A DNA stretch of 60,000 nucleotides from Bolinopsis microptera (GCF_026151205.1 NC_087084.1:9825453-9885452), one strand, 5' to 3'. Positions 1 through 10,270 are shown, numbered from the stretch's first letter. Program-made: numbers and translations. The notes: generated by a model from the letters alone, not told the origin.

Positions 1-1790
1 CCTCCATTGAGCTGTCACTTGTTCTCCACCAGCTCACCCTCTCTTAACTCCTCTCCAATCCTTCCCCGCATCTAGCGCATATTCTCCTCCTCTCCATACA
101 TTCTCCGCAACTTGTCTGCATCATTAGCTAAAAGGTGACGGATTAGTGTTGTTGTTTAAAACAAGCGACTTGAAATATTGTACTCTGTATAAAACGATAG
201 TTACAATTTATTGTGAAAAGGAAATTCCTTCGTTAGAATTATAATGCAGAAAGATGGTTCACTGTTTCAAAACAAGTGTGAAGCAGGGTTTCTCTGTATA
301 AAATTAAAGCCTAGCAACACTGTGGATCTACTAAACTACACCAATTCCATTATAAGATCCAGATGTAGCAGAAACAGAGTCCAGCCGATTTTTTCGTCAG
401 ACTGTATAGTATTGTTATAATCTGGGTACAATCCCCGCTGAATCTAGTTAGCTCATCCAGTGCAAATTGTACTCGTTCCTCGTACCTGCATGTAATATGT
501 TCTAGACGTCCACGTACCAGGCATTGTTATTTTCAAAGTATTGTACATTGGAATAAATATATATAAATATCACGGAATTAATTTGTTAGAATGAACACGC
601 TGTTATCTTAAAATGATGTTCGAAAACTAACGTATCTATTGGGATCGTTCTGCATTCTGCAAGTTGTTGAACTTGAGGGTCTGAGTTTGTATCGTCCTTT
701 GAACTGTTGTTTCTGTCTGAGTACCAATTTTCTTCTGCACCACAGCTGCTACAGTACAAATCTTCTTTCTCGAACCGATCTTTTCTTTTAACCTCTTTAC
801 CTCAAATAGATTCGTCTCGTTTAGTACTGATCTGTAACTTGAGGGATCCCACAGAATGGGTTGCATCTCCACTGCTTTGCAGACTTGTTCTACTCTTAGT
901 TTATCCAGTTACTTCATACTGAACATATTTATGTTTTCTTTGTCTGGTACTCCCCTTATTTCCCTGGGTCATGCTCCTGTTCGTAATTAATAATAATCTT
1001 CAATAAGGCTCCACAGACCTATTTACTTCAATAAGGTTTGAAAAAGTTGTTAATTTTTTTCAATATTCTTTCTCCAACATCTGTGTCGTTATTATGAATA
1101 TCATCTGCAGCACCACAACCATAAGATACGTCAACTTTATCTCTGTCAGCATGCCCAATAACGTCAGCATGGTTGTCAAGTTTGTTGCAATCATCAAGTT
1201 GGTCGTGGTCTCCATTATTGCTTTCATTCAAATAATCGTCGCGGTTAAGTCCTTTACCATAATGAGTCTCACTATCTGTATAATTCTTCTAATAAATGTC
1301 CCAGTGCAGCCTAAACCTTACTTTCCGATATGATATTAAGGTAGCTAAAGTTCCAACAGTAACAATATTTTAGTGCGGTAGGACTGTAAATATGTACTTA
1401 AATAAATTAAAGAGGTATAATGCTTACTCAGATAATCATTATACCTCTGTAGTAGATTTTATCCTTGTACGGATTAGCCTCCACGCAATCTCCAACATTT
1501 CAACCCTGAAATATTTAATGGGACTGTAAAGAATTGAACTGTAAAGAGGGTGCACTTTACCTGGACTGCTAGAGTTGTATGAAAATGTTGACTTATTTAA
1601 ATAAAAAATTGGTTTGTCCTGAAAGAAAGGAACCCTGTGGTTTGATGAATTGTGACAAATTGTAACATTATTTTACTAACTTCCTATGTACTAGAGTGGG
1701 GTGTCTTAAGATTAATGTATTGCACTCAATCTTCCTGACTGCATATCGGGATTATCTGAGTAGGCCTCTTGCTAGGTTCGACAGCGCTAA
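1..1790. other. No recognisable gene; degraded repeat DNA
   Basis: Short open frames on both strands show no recognisable domain. The minus-strand frame at 1028-1231 is Asp/Asn-rich and ends in a GERILKKINNFF-like run; similar sequence recurs near 6360-6420 and 28190-28260, so it is repeat-derived. Around 1285-1345 a scrap resembles the piggyBac fragment at 16940-17030. Nothing else is supported. Confidence 0.5.
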
Positions 1791-1985
1791 ATGATATGAC
1801 TAGATGTCCTCGTTTCTTAGCCTTTTTCTTTCACGGAGTTCAGTGATAAACCGTTCGCGGTCTCCCCTGTTTAAATACCCTTCTGCGCGTCTCAATGCTG
1901 CCACCAGGTCAGCCATGTCATAATTGCCCTATTTACTAGCCTTGACAATCCGTTTACTAGCCTTGACAATCCGTTCTATCATCCA
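1791..1985 (-). pseudogene. Short coding remnant with a 21-bp in-frame duplication
   Basis: The minus strand reads an Arg/Glu-rich peptide (RRAEGYLNRGDRERF, RKRLRNEDI) ending in TAG at 1791-1793. Upstream, the heptapeptide RIVKASK occurs twice in a row because 21 bases are duplicated (about 1938-1979), and a TAG codon follows the second copy and breaks the frame. Composition looks coding rather than random. I do not recognise the family; given the setting it is probably the tail of a mobile-element protein. Confidence 0.45.
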
Positions 1986-2399
1986 AGAGTGATATGAGGA
2001 GGTCACACTGTTCCCGTTCTGGGACACCAAGGTAATCGAGATGGAATTTGATATTAAACAGTCGACAGGTCGGGCCGAGCCCCAATATCCCTTTATATTA
2101 ACACAATGGTCTTCAACAGGAAATTAGTAATAATACATTGTTAAATTATTAAAAGACACCACATATGATAAAGTTAAAAACCTTGGGTGACTCCGTCGAG
2201 AAAGCAAAATAGGGCTCTCAGCGGCAACTCTGCTAGGTGTAATAGGCAAATCGCCAAGTGACATGGTCGCCCTATCATGTCCTGGATATGTCTCAGTGCT
2301 CCTCCCTGAATGGAATGTTCTTTAACTCCAAGCCTGTAATTAAAAACATTTTAAAGTTACTGTTATATATCGCGTATTAATGCTTTCCATAAAACTTAA

Positions 2400-2560
2400 T
2401 ATAAAACTATCTTTCCTCATTTCGCTTATGAAAACCGGCTGTTCTAACTGGAACAGCACCTCCGGGTGGTTCGTTTACTGTCCTGACTCCTGACTCCTGG
2501 GTCTAACCTGTTCAAATATCACACCTTTTTATTCTTTTTAAAGGCAGGTGTTGTATTAAA
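2400..2560. repeat. Interspersed repeat, copy 1
   Basis: Contains the phrase GAAAACCGGCTGTTC followed by a doubled CTGACTCCTGACTCCTGGG. It is repeated almost unchanged at 52885-53000, next to the right end of the complete transposon. In the 52.9-kb copy, and in a related one at 22900-23200, the family continues into an AATACAAGG tandem array; here that array is missing. Confidence 0.7.
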
Positions 2561-3200
2561 CATACAATCTTGTGGCTTGAACTTTAAATAAATCCTCCAA
2601 GTATAAGTAACGAGGATCCAATTCAAGTATCTCCGCGATTGATTCACAATGTTCAAACTCTTTCCTTTTTAGTTTTTCGTATGATTCATGACCGATATAC
2701 TCAGCTGCACCTACACCATTATAGATACCAGCCTTGCACGTCCTTTCGTCGTTTGCTAGCACGAGCCTACTCTCAGGACCATACTACTCTTGGGCCATTT
2801 CTAACATAGGCGTAATAAATCCAGGTGTAATTCTAGAAGCAGCTAACCTTACATACTCCCAATTGCTGAAAATCTCTCCGGCTTCATTTCGCTGATCAGC
2901 TCCTCTAAGTTTTCTAAGTAAGATTTTGGCAACTCTTTTGAGCTCACCAAACACGAACTCCTTTAGCTGACGTTCATTTACTATGTCACCCAATGCAGGG
3001 CTTGCATCCTCTTCTACTTCTAGGGTGTCTCTGAGGACAACACTCACATCATTCACTGTGAATCCACTGATAGTTTCTTCAAACTGACCTCGCAACAACC
3101 TTCCACTGTTATCATATAGTTGCTCCTGTTTAAACTGAATCTGTTCAAAGAATTGTGTTATCTTGTTTGTCACGTGACTGGTGAAAATAGAGTTAGACAT
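2556..3200 (-). pseudogene. Uncharacterised TE-associated protein, one in-frame stop
   Basis: Two open frames (2784-3200 and 2556-2762) are in the same frame, separated by one TAG. Together they read about 210 residues. A second partial copy at 9703-9835 carries His (CAC) at the stop position, in the context AQE-H-YGPES, so the stop is a lesion and not a natural end. The protein is charged, with a run around FEETISGFTVNDV and a Lys/Arg-rich helix-like middle; I see no catalytic motif. Its N-terminal end merges with a Penelope-like scrap (3170-3300). Function is unknown; the repetition suggests a mobile-element gene. Confidence 0.5.
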
Positions 3201-3300
3201 GAATGGTCTATGGGTGAGACACCTAGCATGAATAGAGGCAATAAAGCTGTTTTTATTATTCCAGGTGTTTGATAATGTGTTAAACGCTTGATTACTCTTT
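3170..3300 (-). pseudogene. Penelope-like element scrap (degraded RCxTC motif)
   Basis: The minus strand matches the 10271-10440 copy, which reads CGHARCLTC, the Cys motif that precedes the GIY-YIG nuclease in Penelope-like elements. Here 18 bases are missing and the second Cys has become His (ARCLTH). Only a scrap remains. Assignment relies on family knowledge of the RCxTC linker. Confidence 0.45.
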
Positions 3301-3686
3301 TTAAGTCAAATAGTAACGGTATGACGGCCAACTCCAACCGAAATAACTCCGGGAGTGGTCACCAACTCACTGTCCTGCGGCTGCCAGGATTCATGCGGGC
3401 GTGGGTGGGTTTTTTTGGGTGGGTGGTTGTTTGCGTGGGTGGGTGGTTGTTTGCGTGGGTGGGTGGGTGGGTGCGTGGGTGGGTGCGTGTGGGTGACCCT
3501 AGCCTCAATGTATATATGACACTATACGTCAAGCCCACCTTTACTGGCTCACCAGTTAACCGTTTTTTACGCCCAAATTAAGATTATGTTTTCATAATCC
3601 GACTGGCCCTACCAACTAGCCCTTAGCCGGTAGTTGCACATTCATTCTGGAGTGTTGAACTCTCGGGGAATTCCTTCCTCATTCAT
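3301..3686. repeat. Composite interspersed repeat with GTGGGTGG minisatellite
   Basis: Bases 3390-3490 are a G/T-rich array built on GGGTGGGTGCGT. The flanks match other copies: 3300-3400 matches 10400-10520 and 16440-16540, and 3500-3683 matches 26040-26210. The right-hand flank is interrupted at about 3686 by the LINE below. Confidence 0.7.
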
Positions 3687-5166
3687 AAGGATACAAGGAT
3701 ACAACAAGGATACAAGGATACAAGGATACAAGGATACAAGGATACAACAAGGATACAAAAGTGATAATTACTTTATTGAGTACACAATAGTTGTAATTCT
3801 GAAATAATTTAAGTTACACAATTCTAATTATTTACAAGTGTGTAGGGATAATTTAGAAATGTTATATAATGCTAGTTTTAGAAAAATAGATAAATCGAGT
3901 TTGTATGGTTCAATCTTATTTTAAGGTCCTATAGCATTATGCACTTGCCAGTATTTGAGTGGAAATCTGGGCTCTTATAGTAGGCTGTATAATTTTCGTT
4001 CACAGAGAGAATTGAATGGATTGCTCTTGCTGTGGCAGTGAGTGTGGTAGGATCTAGAGTTTTGTTGGAGAGCAAACCGACTAGGTCAGTAATGTTTAGG
4101 GGATGGAAATTGAATTTTTCCCTAACTGAGGAGTAGAGCAAACAGTCAATCAATACGTGACTTTCGTCCTCAATAGGCTTGAGCCCTTTGCTGAAAAAGC
4201 AGTAGGTGCACCAACGTTCTTCTCTTGGTACAAGGGGGGTTTCGTATCTGCCCCTTTCGATGTAGAGGTTGTGGCAGCTGATACGAAACCTTGTCAGACT
4301 TTTTCGAACATCCGGTATTTTGATAATTCGTAGGTATGCCTCTGGTTCGAAATCATGTTTAATTAAGTTATAGAATTCTAGTTTTGGCGAGGAGGCCTTG
4401 GCAGCTTTCCAGGTATTCACGAATTCTTCCCTCATGTTATGACTGATTTGGGTGGAGGGCTTAGATTTTGAGGAAGATGAGGGGGTGAAGTTGTATTTGG
4501 TGAGAAGCTTTGAGATGTTGGTATACCAAGGAAGTCCCAACATGATTTGTTCGTGAAATGCAGCACAGAGTAGTTCGTTTTCAGTGTTTTCAAGGCGACT
4601 ATAGTAATCTATTGCAAGTTTGCAGGCTTCAAAGAATAGAGGGTGGCGCCCGCTTTCGCCCCAGCAACCTATATTTGATGCTTTTGAATGTACAGACAAA
4701 GACCACTTGATAAACTTTAGGTGGAATTTTTCATAGTGGTCTTGTGCAATGTACTTCAAGGTATGCTGGGGGTTGGCTTTGTCATCTATTTTTGAAAGGT
4801 ATCTCATGGTTTTTGAGTGGGGGCATAAGACTTGACAGCCATAAAGCAGGATTGGTTTTATTAAGGAGTCAAATAGAATATTAAGGGCACGGTGTGAGAG
4901 GGCATCCTTAACTATTTTGCCTTTGAGGCCATAGAGAGCACGGAGAGCCTTGGCCCTCAGCTCAGTATTTGCTGCTGTAAACGATCCATTTCTGTGGAAT
5001 ATTATGCCAAGATAGCAGTATTTATCGGTGTGCAGGATGGGCTGACCTCCCAATGTGAATGTTTCATAGGACTGCTTTCGTTTGGGAGGGCTGAATATTA
5101 CAATCTTAGTTTTCTTAATATGAGGAAGGAATTCCCCGAGATGTATTTCCATGAAGCAGAGAATGA
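3687..5166 (-). mobile_element. 5'-truncated non-LTR retrotransposon (LINE)
   Basis: The element runs on the minus strand. Its 3' end is a tail of eight-base units (TTGTATCC on that strand, 3687-3758), preceded by an AATAAA signal at 3772-3777, as in CR1/L2-like elements that end in a short tandem repeat. The 5' end is truncated just after where the YADD catalytic motif would lie, at a 21-bp palindrome (5146-5188). An uninterrupted copy of the flanking repeat at 26040-26600 serves as an empty-site comparison. Confidence 0.8.
3929..5152 (-). CDS. Reverse transcriptase C-terminal part of a LINE (partial)
   Basis: A 407-codon open frame. Residues 12-20 (HIKKTKIVI) and the YLGI block near residue 48 are typical of the thumb-side RT motifs of non-LTR elements, followed by LYGCQVL near 104. 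The C-terminal half has RISCHNLYIERGRY, then CTYC and later H/C residues (ESHVLIDC), matching the conserved Cys/His tail of CR1/L2-type ORF2 proteins. The catalytic YADD block and the endonuclease are missing, so it cannot act alone. The frame is unbroken over 1.2 kb, so insertion is relatively recent. The first Met is simply the first in the truncated frame. Confidence 0.85.
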   Translation of the reverse strand: MEIHLGEFLPHIKKTKIVIFSPPKRKQSYETFTLGGQPILHTDKYCYLGIIFHRNGSFTAANTELRAKALRALYGLKGKIVKDALSHRALNILFDSLIKPILLYGCQVLCPHSKTMRYLSKIDDKANPQHTLKYIAQDHYEKFHLKFIKWSLSVHSKASNIGCWGESGRHPLFFEACKLAIDYYSRLENTENELLCAAFHEQIMLGLPWYTNISKLLTKYNFTPSSSSKSKPSTQISHNMREEFVNTWKAAKASSPKLEFYNLIKHDFEPEAYLRIIKIPDVRKSLTRFRISCHNLYIERGRYETPLVPREERWCTYCFFSKGLKPIEDESHVLIDCLLYSSVREKFNFHPLNITDLVGLLSNKTLDPTTLTATARAIHSILSVNENYTAYYKSPDFHSNTGKCIML

Positions 5167-5188
5167 GTCATTCTCTGCTTCATGGAAA
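5146..5188. repeat. Perfect 21-bp palindrome at the LINE 5' junction
   Basis: Arms 5146-5166 and 5168-5188 are exact reverse complements around one G. The outer arm is host repeat DNA (compare 26254-26275) and the inner arm is at the LINE edge. This is what a snap-back or template-switch event during 5' end attachment would leave. Confidence 0.85.
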
Positions 5189-5510
5189 AACATCTTCCCG
5201 TTTTTTTAATAAAAATAGCATAAATTATAATTGTATCATTTTTTTACAATCTTAATTTAATCTTTCGACATAAAGAATACTATAAAATCACTATAAAACT
5301 GTAAAATTATGATTTCGTAAATATCAAACTTTGCTATTCTAAACCCTAGAGTTTATTAAACCTTGCTGAAAATTAGCGTAGTGACCGTCTGGTGAAGGGT
5401 ACAGTTCTCTTATCCTCTTCACAACACAAGATGGGAGAGCATATCTCCGACCCTTTCCGATAAATCTAAGAGAGCAAATGTGCAAAAAAATGTTCCGTTA
5501 GCAATGTATC
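5189..5510 (-). pseudogene. P2X7 tail-like domain remnant, copy 1
   Basis: The minus strand reads GKGRRYALPSCVVKRIREL followed by YPSPDGHYANF and ends in TAG near 5344. This matches the conserved core of the P2X7 C-terminal ('ballast') domain, G-x-G-x-R-x-x-PSCVV-x-x-IR-x-x-x-P-x-x-x-G-x-Y, a zinc-binding domain also common in mobile-element proteins of cnidarians and other invertebrates. The frame upstream is broken. A better copy is at 26420-26600. Interpreted as a TE-derived exon, not a purinergic receptor: no membrane segment or channel region is present. Confidence 0.6.
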
Positions 5511-6023
5511 TCAGACTCTCTGGTTTGATTTTACCTTCCATATCTCGGCAAACTCCCTTCTGACCAAATGACTGAACTTCCAATACCTCAGTTTCTTCTA
5601 TCATCTTCCTAAACACACTCATTTCTGTCACACATTTGTTAAGAAACTCTTGCTCATTTGACGTGGTAAAATCCATTGGTTTTACCTCTTTTAAGATTGA
5701 TTCAACCTCTGCACATTCCATGAGTAGTCTTACTACAAAGACATCTGTAGCGTCCTCACCGTGATAAATGAATACTGGTTTTGAAAACTCTGCATATGGT
5801 GAAACCACCATGTAACCAAAACCTGTCGGTTTTTGCTCACAAAGTAATATATGGTGTTTTGAGTTACTTCCTGATTCACTTTAACGTTGTATGCCTCGAA
5901 ATCAGCGTAAATTGTAACTGGGTTGGTTATTTTGTGTTTGTAGTTTTTGAATCTCAAGATGTTATCCCCCAATGGCATCTCAATACCTGGTTTTCCTGTT
6001 TTGCAAAAGTGAACATGCTTCAT
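5460..6023 (-). pseudogene. Family B (protein-primed type) DNA polymerase fragment, frameshifted
   Basis: The frame 5733-6023 carries NPVTIYADFEAYN, the Exo I block of B-family polymerases as found in Polinton/Maverick elements and related linear plasmids. Translation then continues in another frame (5419-5811) with a KP-x-x-YHGEDA-x-x-VF block and KPMDFTTSNEQEF, which follows Exo I in these proteins. A frameshift near 5815 separates the two. Only the start of the exonuclease region is present; the polymerase palm and all other Polinton genes are absent. The downstream end runs into the P2X7-like repeat. Confidence 0.65.
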
Positions 6024-6189
6024 ATATTATATGTTAAGATAGAAGTAAAGACACGATAGCAGAAGTTACAAACGTGATTTGATTTATTATGCTTTGTATT
6101 GATCCTCAAAAAAGCGGAGAGAGAGTTAATCAATATATTATAATGACTTTGGTCACCGTCTGTGACAATCAGCTGGTTAATAACTTTTT

Positions 6190-7013
6190 GGAAACCATAT
6201 GATGAGTTACAAACGACCCTAAAGCGGTTCCATCTAAAAACTGAAGAAATTTGCTTTGGCAGTAACTCTTGATTTTGAGTTCATCATCGGGAGCTTGACC
6301 ACTAGTCGTGCGCTGCAAAGAGAACTTTCGATAGAGGAAATTGTCATAATCGTTTTTCAATAATGTTTGAAAATGTTATTAATTTTCTTCAATATTCTTT
6401 CTATATTACGAGGGAAAAGGTGGAGTAGATTTGACAACAAGTCACAATTTTATGCGTCATGCTACATGATATATTATTAATGGAATCAGAAACAATAACA
6501 CTATAACTCTATAAGCGTCAGTACTATTAGTGCTGATCCATTTTGCTCTATTTTGCTCTATTTTGCTCAACCATTTAGCACAATTCTGCCTGTATCCTCT
6601 GAAGTTAGCTATTACAGATCCAACTGAAAAAGGGTTAGAATACATAAAATGGTATAACAGAAACTTCCTAAGTTCATTATCATTTAGTTATTTATTATCA
6701 ATCTAGATCTGTCACATAGACAACTAACTAAATTATGTACAAATATGTTTAATCTAGAAATAAGCAGACTCACCGGTAAACGATGACAAAAATTGGGCAT
6801 CCTGTTCCTTGAGCTAGTTAATAACTGCCTCTTTAGCAGTTCTTCCTTTAGGCGACCTGTTCCTCGCTTTATAGTCCTCCCCTGAAATGCAAAACAACTG
6901 TTAGAAAATACTTATGGAATTAGATAAGTTTATGTAACATTTAAAACGATTTGAACCGCATTTCGTGCATGTCCGTGAGGCAAAACTTTGCTTTTCAATC
7001 GTTCGAATCAAGT
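6190..7013. repeat. Duplicated block, copy 1 (second copy 28010-28778)
   Basis: Over 700 bases align with 28010-28778 with few changes, including a run of TTTTGCTCTA units near 6538-6570. The minus strand reads an exon-like peptide (FSLQRTTSGQAPDDELKIKS, FLQFLDGTALG) at about 6200-6360 that is also open in the second copy with substitutions, so the block contains old coding DNA. No family is recognised. Confidence 0.75.
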
Positions 7014-7049
7014 CAAAAAATGGTTCCGATTATCAACAAAAAGATTATA

Positions 7050-7346
7050 TCAGGGTGTGATAATGTAGTGTTTCCCCATCACTGTCTTGTTGCTTTTATC
7101 TCTTACTGATTTTAAGTGTTCCCAGCATCTATTTCGTTTAAATCTGTCTGTTTCACCACAGTACTCCGCATTACACTTACAGACGTTACATGTCAGTTTG
7201 TACGCTATGTTCTTCTGCATACATAGATTATCACAATCAAAACACTTTGTTGCACGATGTAGGTCTATCATCCGCCCTGCTGATACTTCCATCGTGAAGT
7301 GTGCAAACGCTGTGTATACTTCCATTATCCTAACATACGGTCTCAC
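7050..7346 (-). pseudogene. Penelope-like element GIY-YIG endonuclease fragment
   Basis: A 98-codon frame. Around residues 47-80 it reads NIAYKLTCNVCKCNAEYCGE followed by T-D-R-x-x-x-x-R-x-x-EH, matching the GIY-YIG nuclease of Penelope-like elements (xYxLxCxxCxxxYxGET-x-R-x-x-x-R-x-x-EH). Cys residues upstream fit the zinc-binding linker of these elements. The reverse transcriptase that should lie N-terminal is not adjacent. A related, more decayed copy is at 41590-41740. Probably inactive. Confidence 0.75.
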
Positions 7347-7607
7347 TTCTGGTTTCAGTTTCTTACAAAGATCATTACAATCATGACCTGCTTTGAACGC
7401 TGACCGCTGCTATTGTATCCCCTCTTATGTAGTTATGTTTCCTGCTCCAAACGTGGTGTCTTCATCAAGCTCGTCACACGTGCATATCCTTGAATGTCGA
7501 ATACTATCATCTGGTCTGATGATATCGAGAATAAAGTATCGAGAAGTTCAGATAATAGAAATGATAAGATACGCTAAAATAAGTCAGTTTTATATGTTGA
7601 AATAACT

Positions 7608-7745
7608 GGTGGGGGACCTCAGTGCAAATATGATGCCTGAAATAAGAGCATCATTCTCGTCTACTGCTCTTAACCTCTGCGCAATCGTTTCCCCTAAGGC
7701 GGAGATCTGGTCATTCGGACCAGGGGCTGGGAAACACAGAAGGTT
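7608..7745 (-). pseudogene. Repeated exon with QRLRAxDExDAL motif, copy 1
   Basis: Minus strand reads PAPGPNDQISALGETIAQRL then RAVDENDALISGIIFALR. The same exon recurs at 9990-10100, 17280-17370 and 47240-47400 and partly at 14165-14200, always near the TTCTCCTTCC minisatellite family. It is a helix-forming, probably regulatory segment of a multi-exon mobile-element gene; the family name is unknown to me. Confidence 0.6.
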
Positions 7746-7854
7746 ATTAATATAATAGCCATAATTATTAATATGTAGTAATTGGCTACAAATATTGTAT
7801 TTTTTGTCAAGATTTATATCAGATAATTCCTCTTTTACCCCCTAAAAGAGGTAT

Positions 7855-8160
7855 ATCCAATATTAAGCTGATCTGGCTTCTGTTGTCCTACATATCCCAT
7901 GAATCATCACACCAGCATATTTTTTATGTCTCCATAGCTATAAACGAAAATTAGTAATTCTAAAGCTGAGATTTAGATTTGATTAATTCTGTTTGTAAAA
8001 ATTGTGTGTAAACAAGTGTAAATTAGCTGACGAAGAATAAAACGATTATATTAAAATCCAAGTAATAAATATTATTCAAAAACAACAAAAATTAATAACT
8101 GTCTATATTTGCAACGAGACGAACACCATTTTCGAAGGATATATCACTTCATAGTGGGCC
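7855..8160. repeat. Duplicated block, copy 1 (second copy 17385-17700)
   Basis: Matches 17385-17700 closely and leads in both places into the same Crypton-like sequence, so this is non-coding flank of one element family. Confidence 0.7.
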
Positions 8161-8531
8161 GTCTGGAATAGTGAAAAAGCTATCAAACGTTGACTCTGCT
8201 TTATCTGCTTTCCACAATATCTTCCCCCAATATAACTTTCCACAAAACAGGATTCTAGTGTGACAGGGTAAATGCCGGTGGTGTCCGTCCTTTCTTCTTA
8301 TCTCAACTATGAACTTGGCTACCATACTGTTAAATATCATTGAAAGAACAGCAAGTCCAGCAGGGCATACCTTTGCCCCAAACGGGCGGACTCTTCTCTC
8401 CATGTATTGTACAAATTAACCGTGAACTGAGTAGCTTTTTGTGTATTTTCCGGAATTCGGCCTTTCCAAAGAGCTTCCAGCTCTTCGCCTTCTATTTGAA
8501 CAATACGAGACGTCATTACGTAAGCAAACAC
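8149..8531 (-). pseudogene. Crypton-like tyrosine recombinase N-terminal fragment
   Basis: Frame 8337-8531 reads RIPENTQKATQFTVNLYNTW and frame 8149-8403 reads KFIVEIRRKDGHH, later STFDSF. This order (NT-x-K-x-T-x-x-x-x-x-x-x-x-W, then F-x-x-E-x-R-(R/K)-KDG) is typical of the N-terminal half of Crypton-type recombinases and their DUF3504 relatives. A frame change near 8340 separates the pieces. The catalytic R-H-R-Y half is not found downstream. A scrap of the same sequence is at 17660-17745. Confidence 0.6.
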
Positions 8532-8539
8532 GGCGATTA

Positions 8540-9230
8540 AGTGTTCAAATTGTTATTTATCATTTCCTGTTACAGTTCATGAAATTAGTTCCTTTCCGAT
8601 CTACTCCACTACTCCCATTGTCCAAGGAACTATCCCGAATTTTACTTTAATGAGGTATTTTATGGGCTAGTAGATGGACGGAAAAGACCTCCAAAGGGTT
8701 ATAAGACTGCTCTAGATTTGGTGAAAAATGCCAAGATACCCAAGAGACTGCTTGCTAAGCGTTTCCGTAAATATTTGTAGGATGTATACAAGCTGTCTTC
8801 TTTATTTACTCTCTTCTTCTTTATCTACTCTCGAGTAAACATGGTCTTCTCTAACTACTATACTATTTTGTGTCAACTAAATTAAAATTCTCCCGTTATG
8901 AACGATTGAAACATGAAGCAATAATGCTTGGTTGATTTAGTGACCAGAACAACCGTGTGTTCCACTGACTGGGTATGACGGGGTTACCCCAACTCAGTGG
9001 AGAGTTTATTACAATTTCTAACTCCACAGAGCTTAGTTAGTAGATTAACCTTTAACGACGATTACAATAACTATAAAAAGAGGTATTAAGATAAGAAAAT
9101 AATTAAATAATTATTACACCCCATTTTTAAATCGATGTGTAAACTACTAAATGTAGAGTTCTCGTGATCGTAAGCATGTTCATTGGTTTAAACAAATTGG
9201 ACTGTACAGTGTGTCCGATACCACAAAGGT
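8540..9230. other. No recognisable feature
   Basis: AT-rich DNA without a coding-like frame. The part near 9000-9080 is repeated at 21190-21290 and 48300-48380, next to piggyBac pieces. Confidence 0.5.
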
Positions 9231-9238
9231 TAGACGTC

Positions 9239-9487
9239 TTATTCACAAATATAATAAATATATTTAGACAGCTTTCCATCTTGATATCGATGGGAAAGGC
9301 AAAACTGTATAATTCTTCCACTATTAATGTCCAAGTGCACTGTGCAGCCTATACTTTGCTGTCCGAGATGATAAAGTAGCTTTGTCGAAGTGAAGAAGTT
9401 GTCCAGGTACACTCCAGGTCCATGGCCAAATGACACCTGGTATTCTGATTGGCTCCCCTTCCCTTGATATATTTCGCAGTTGAACAT
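9239..9487 (-). pseudogene. piggyBac transposase fragment, copy 1
   Basis: An 82-codon frame reading CEIYQGKGSQSEYQVSFGHG then VYLDNFFTSTKLLYHL. The (V/Y)-x-DN-F-F-T-S block is a hallmark of the piggyBac DDE domain and its Asp is catalytic in active members. Other pieces of the same family are at 16950-17030, 21355-21475 and 48425-48545, and its C-terminus at 19909-20420. Active elements encode about 550-600 residues, so this is a small relic. The frame upstream (9490-9596) reads RGKPHLYFRLYDDLEDGA and seems to come from a different repeat joined here. Confidence 0.75.
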
Positions 9488-9675
9488 ACATATTCTTCTG
9501 GATTATCACTGCACCATCTTCAAGGTCGTCATAGAGTCTGAAGTAGAGATGAGGCTTTCCTCTTCTTAATTGAACCGCACTCACATTTGCCAGCAATGGC
9601 CTTGTTTTTTAGACCTCTGACTTTCACTTAGTGCTTTCTCATAATTGAGAAAATCAGACTGTCCCATCACAATTG

Positions 9676-9835
9676 ATTGCCCTACATAGTTCCTCGTATG
9701 ATTCATGACCAACACTCAGCTGCACCTACACCATTATAGATACCAGCCTTGCACTTCCTTTCGTCGTTTGCTAGCACAAGCTTACTCTCAGGACCGTAGT
9801 GCTCTTGGGCCGTTTCTAACATGTGCCTAATAAAT
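9676..9835 (-). pseudogene. Second copy of the 2556-3200 protein fragment
   Basis: Reads HMLETAQEHYGPESKLVLAN and continues through CKAGIYNGVGAAE. It is almost identical to the corresponding part at 2690-2800 and lacks the premature stop found there. Both ends are cut, with unrelated AT-rich sequence on the left. Confidence 0.6.
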
Positions 9836-9989
9836 ATAAAATATGCCGAAGAACTATATATAAGGAGGTAAAAATGGTGCGAATTAAAAATATATGCATG
9901 AGATAATATTAAATTTAAGAAGGGCAAAAAACGGTGAATTGAAAAATTAAAATATAAAATTATAGCCTAGCAACACTGTGGATCTACTG

Positions 9990-10200
9990 AACTACACCAG
10001 TGCAAATAAGATGCCCGAAATAAGAGCATCATTCTTGTCCACTGCTCTTAACCTCTACACAATGGTTTCTCCTAACGCATAGATCTGGTCACTCGGACTA
10101 GGGGCTGGGACACACAGAAGGTAAATAATATAATAGCCATAATTATACTTTCTCCTTCCTACTTTCTCCTTCCTACTTTCTCCTTCCTGCTAACCTGAAT
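9990..10200 (-). repeat. QRLRA-type exon copy plus TTCTCCTTCC array
   Basis: Bases 9990-10120 are a decayed copy of the 7608-7745 exon. Bases 10146-10195 are four tandem units of ACTTTCTCCTTCCT followed by GCTAACCTGAATATG, a conserved join also seen at 14240, 20710, 25800 and 47690. Confidence 0.65.
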
Positions 10201-10270
10201 ATGATAAATAATAGAAGAGGATTTACAAGAAAAGGAATCTGTGTGAGAAAATTTAGAAGAATTGTTTGTC

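Noticed and set aside
3288-3581. Trp/Gly/Val-rich plus-strand protein
   Set aside because: Encoded by the GTGGGTGG minisatellite.
5189-5510. A P2X purinergic receptor gene
   Set aside because: Only the C-terminal domain core is present, in repeat copies; there are no transmembrane segments or extracellular Cys domain.
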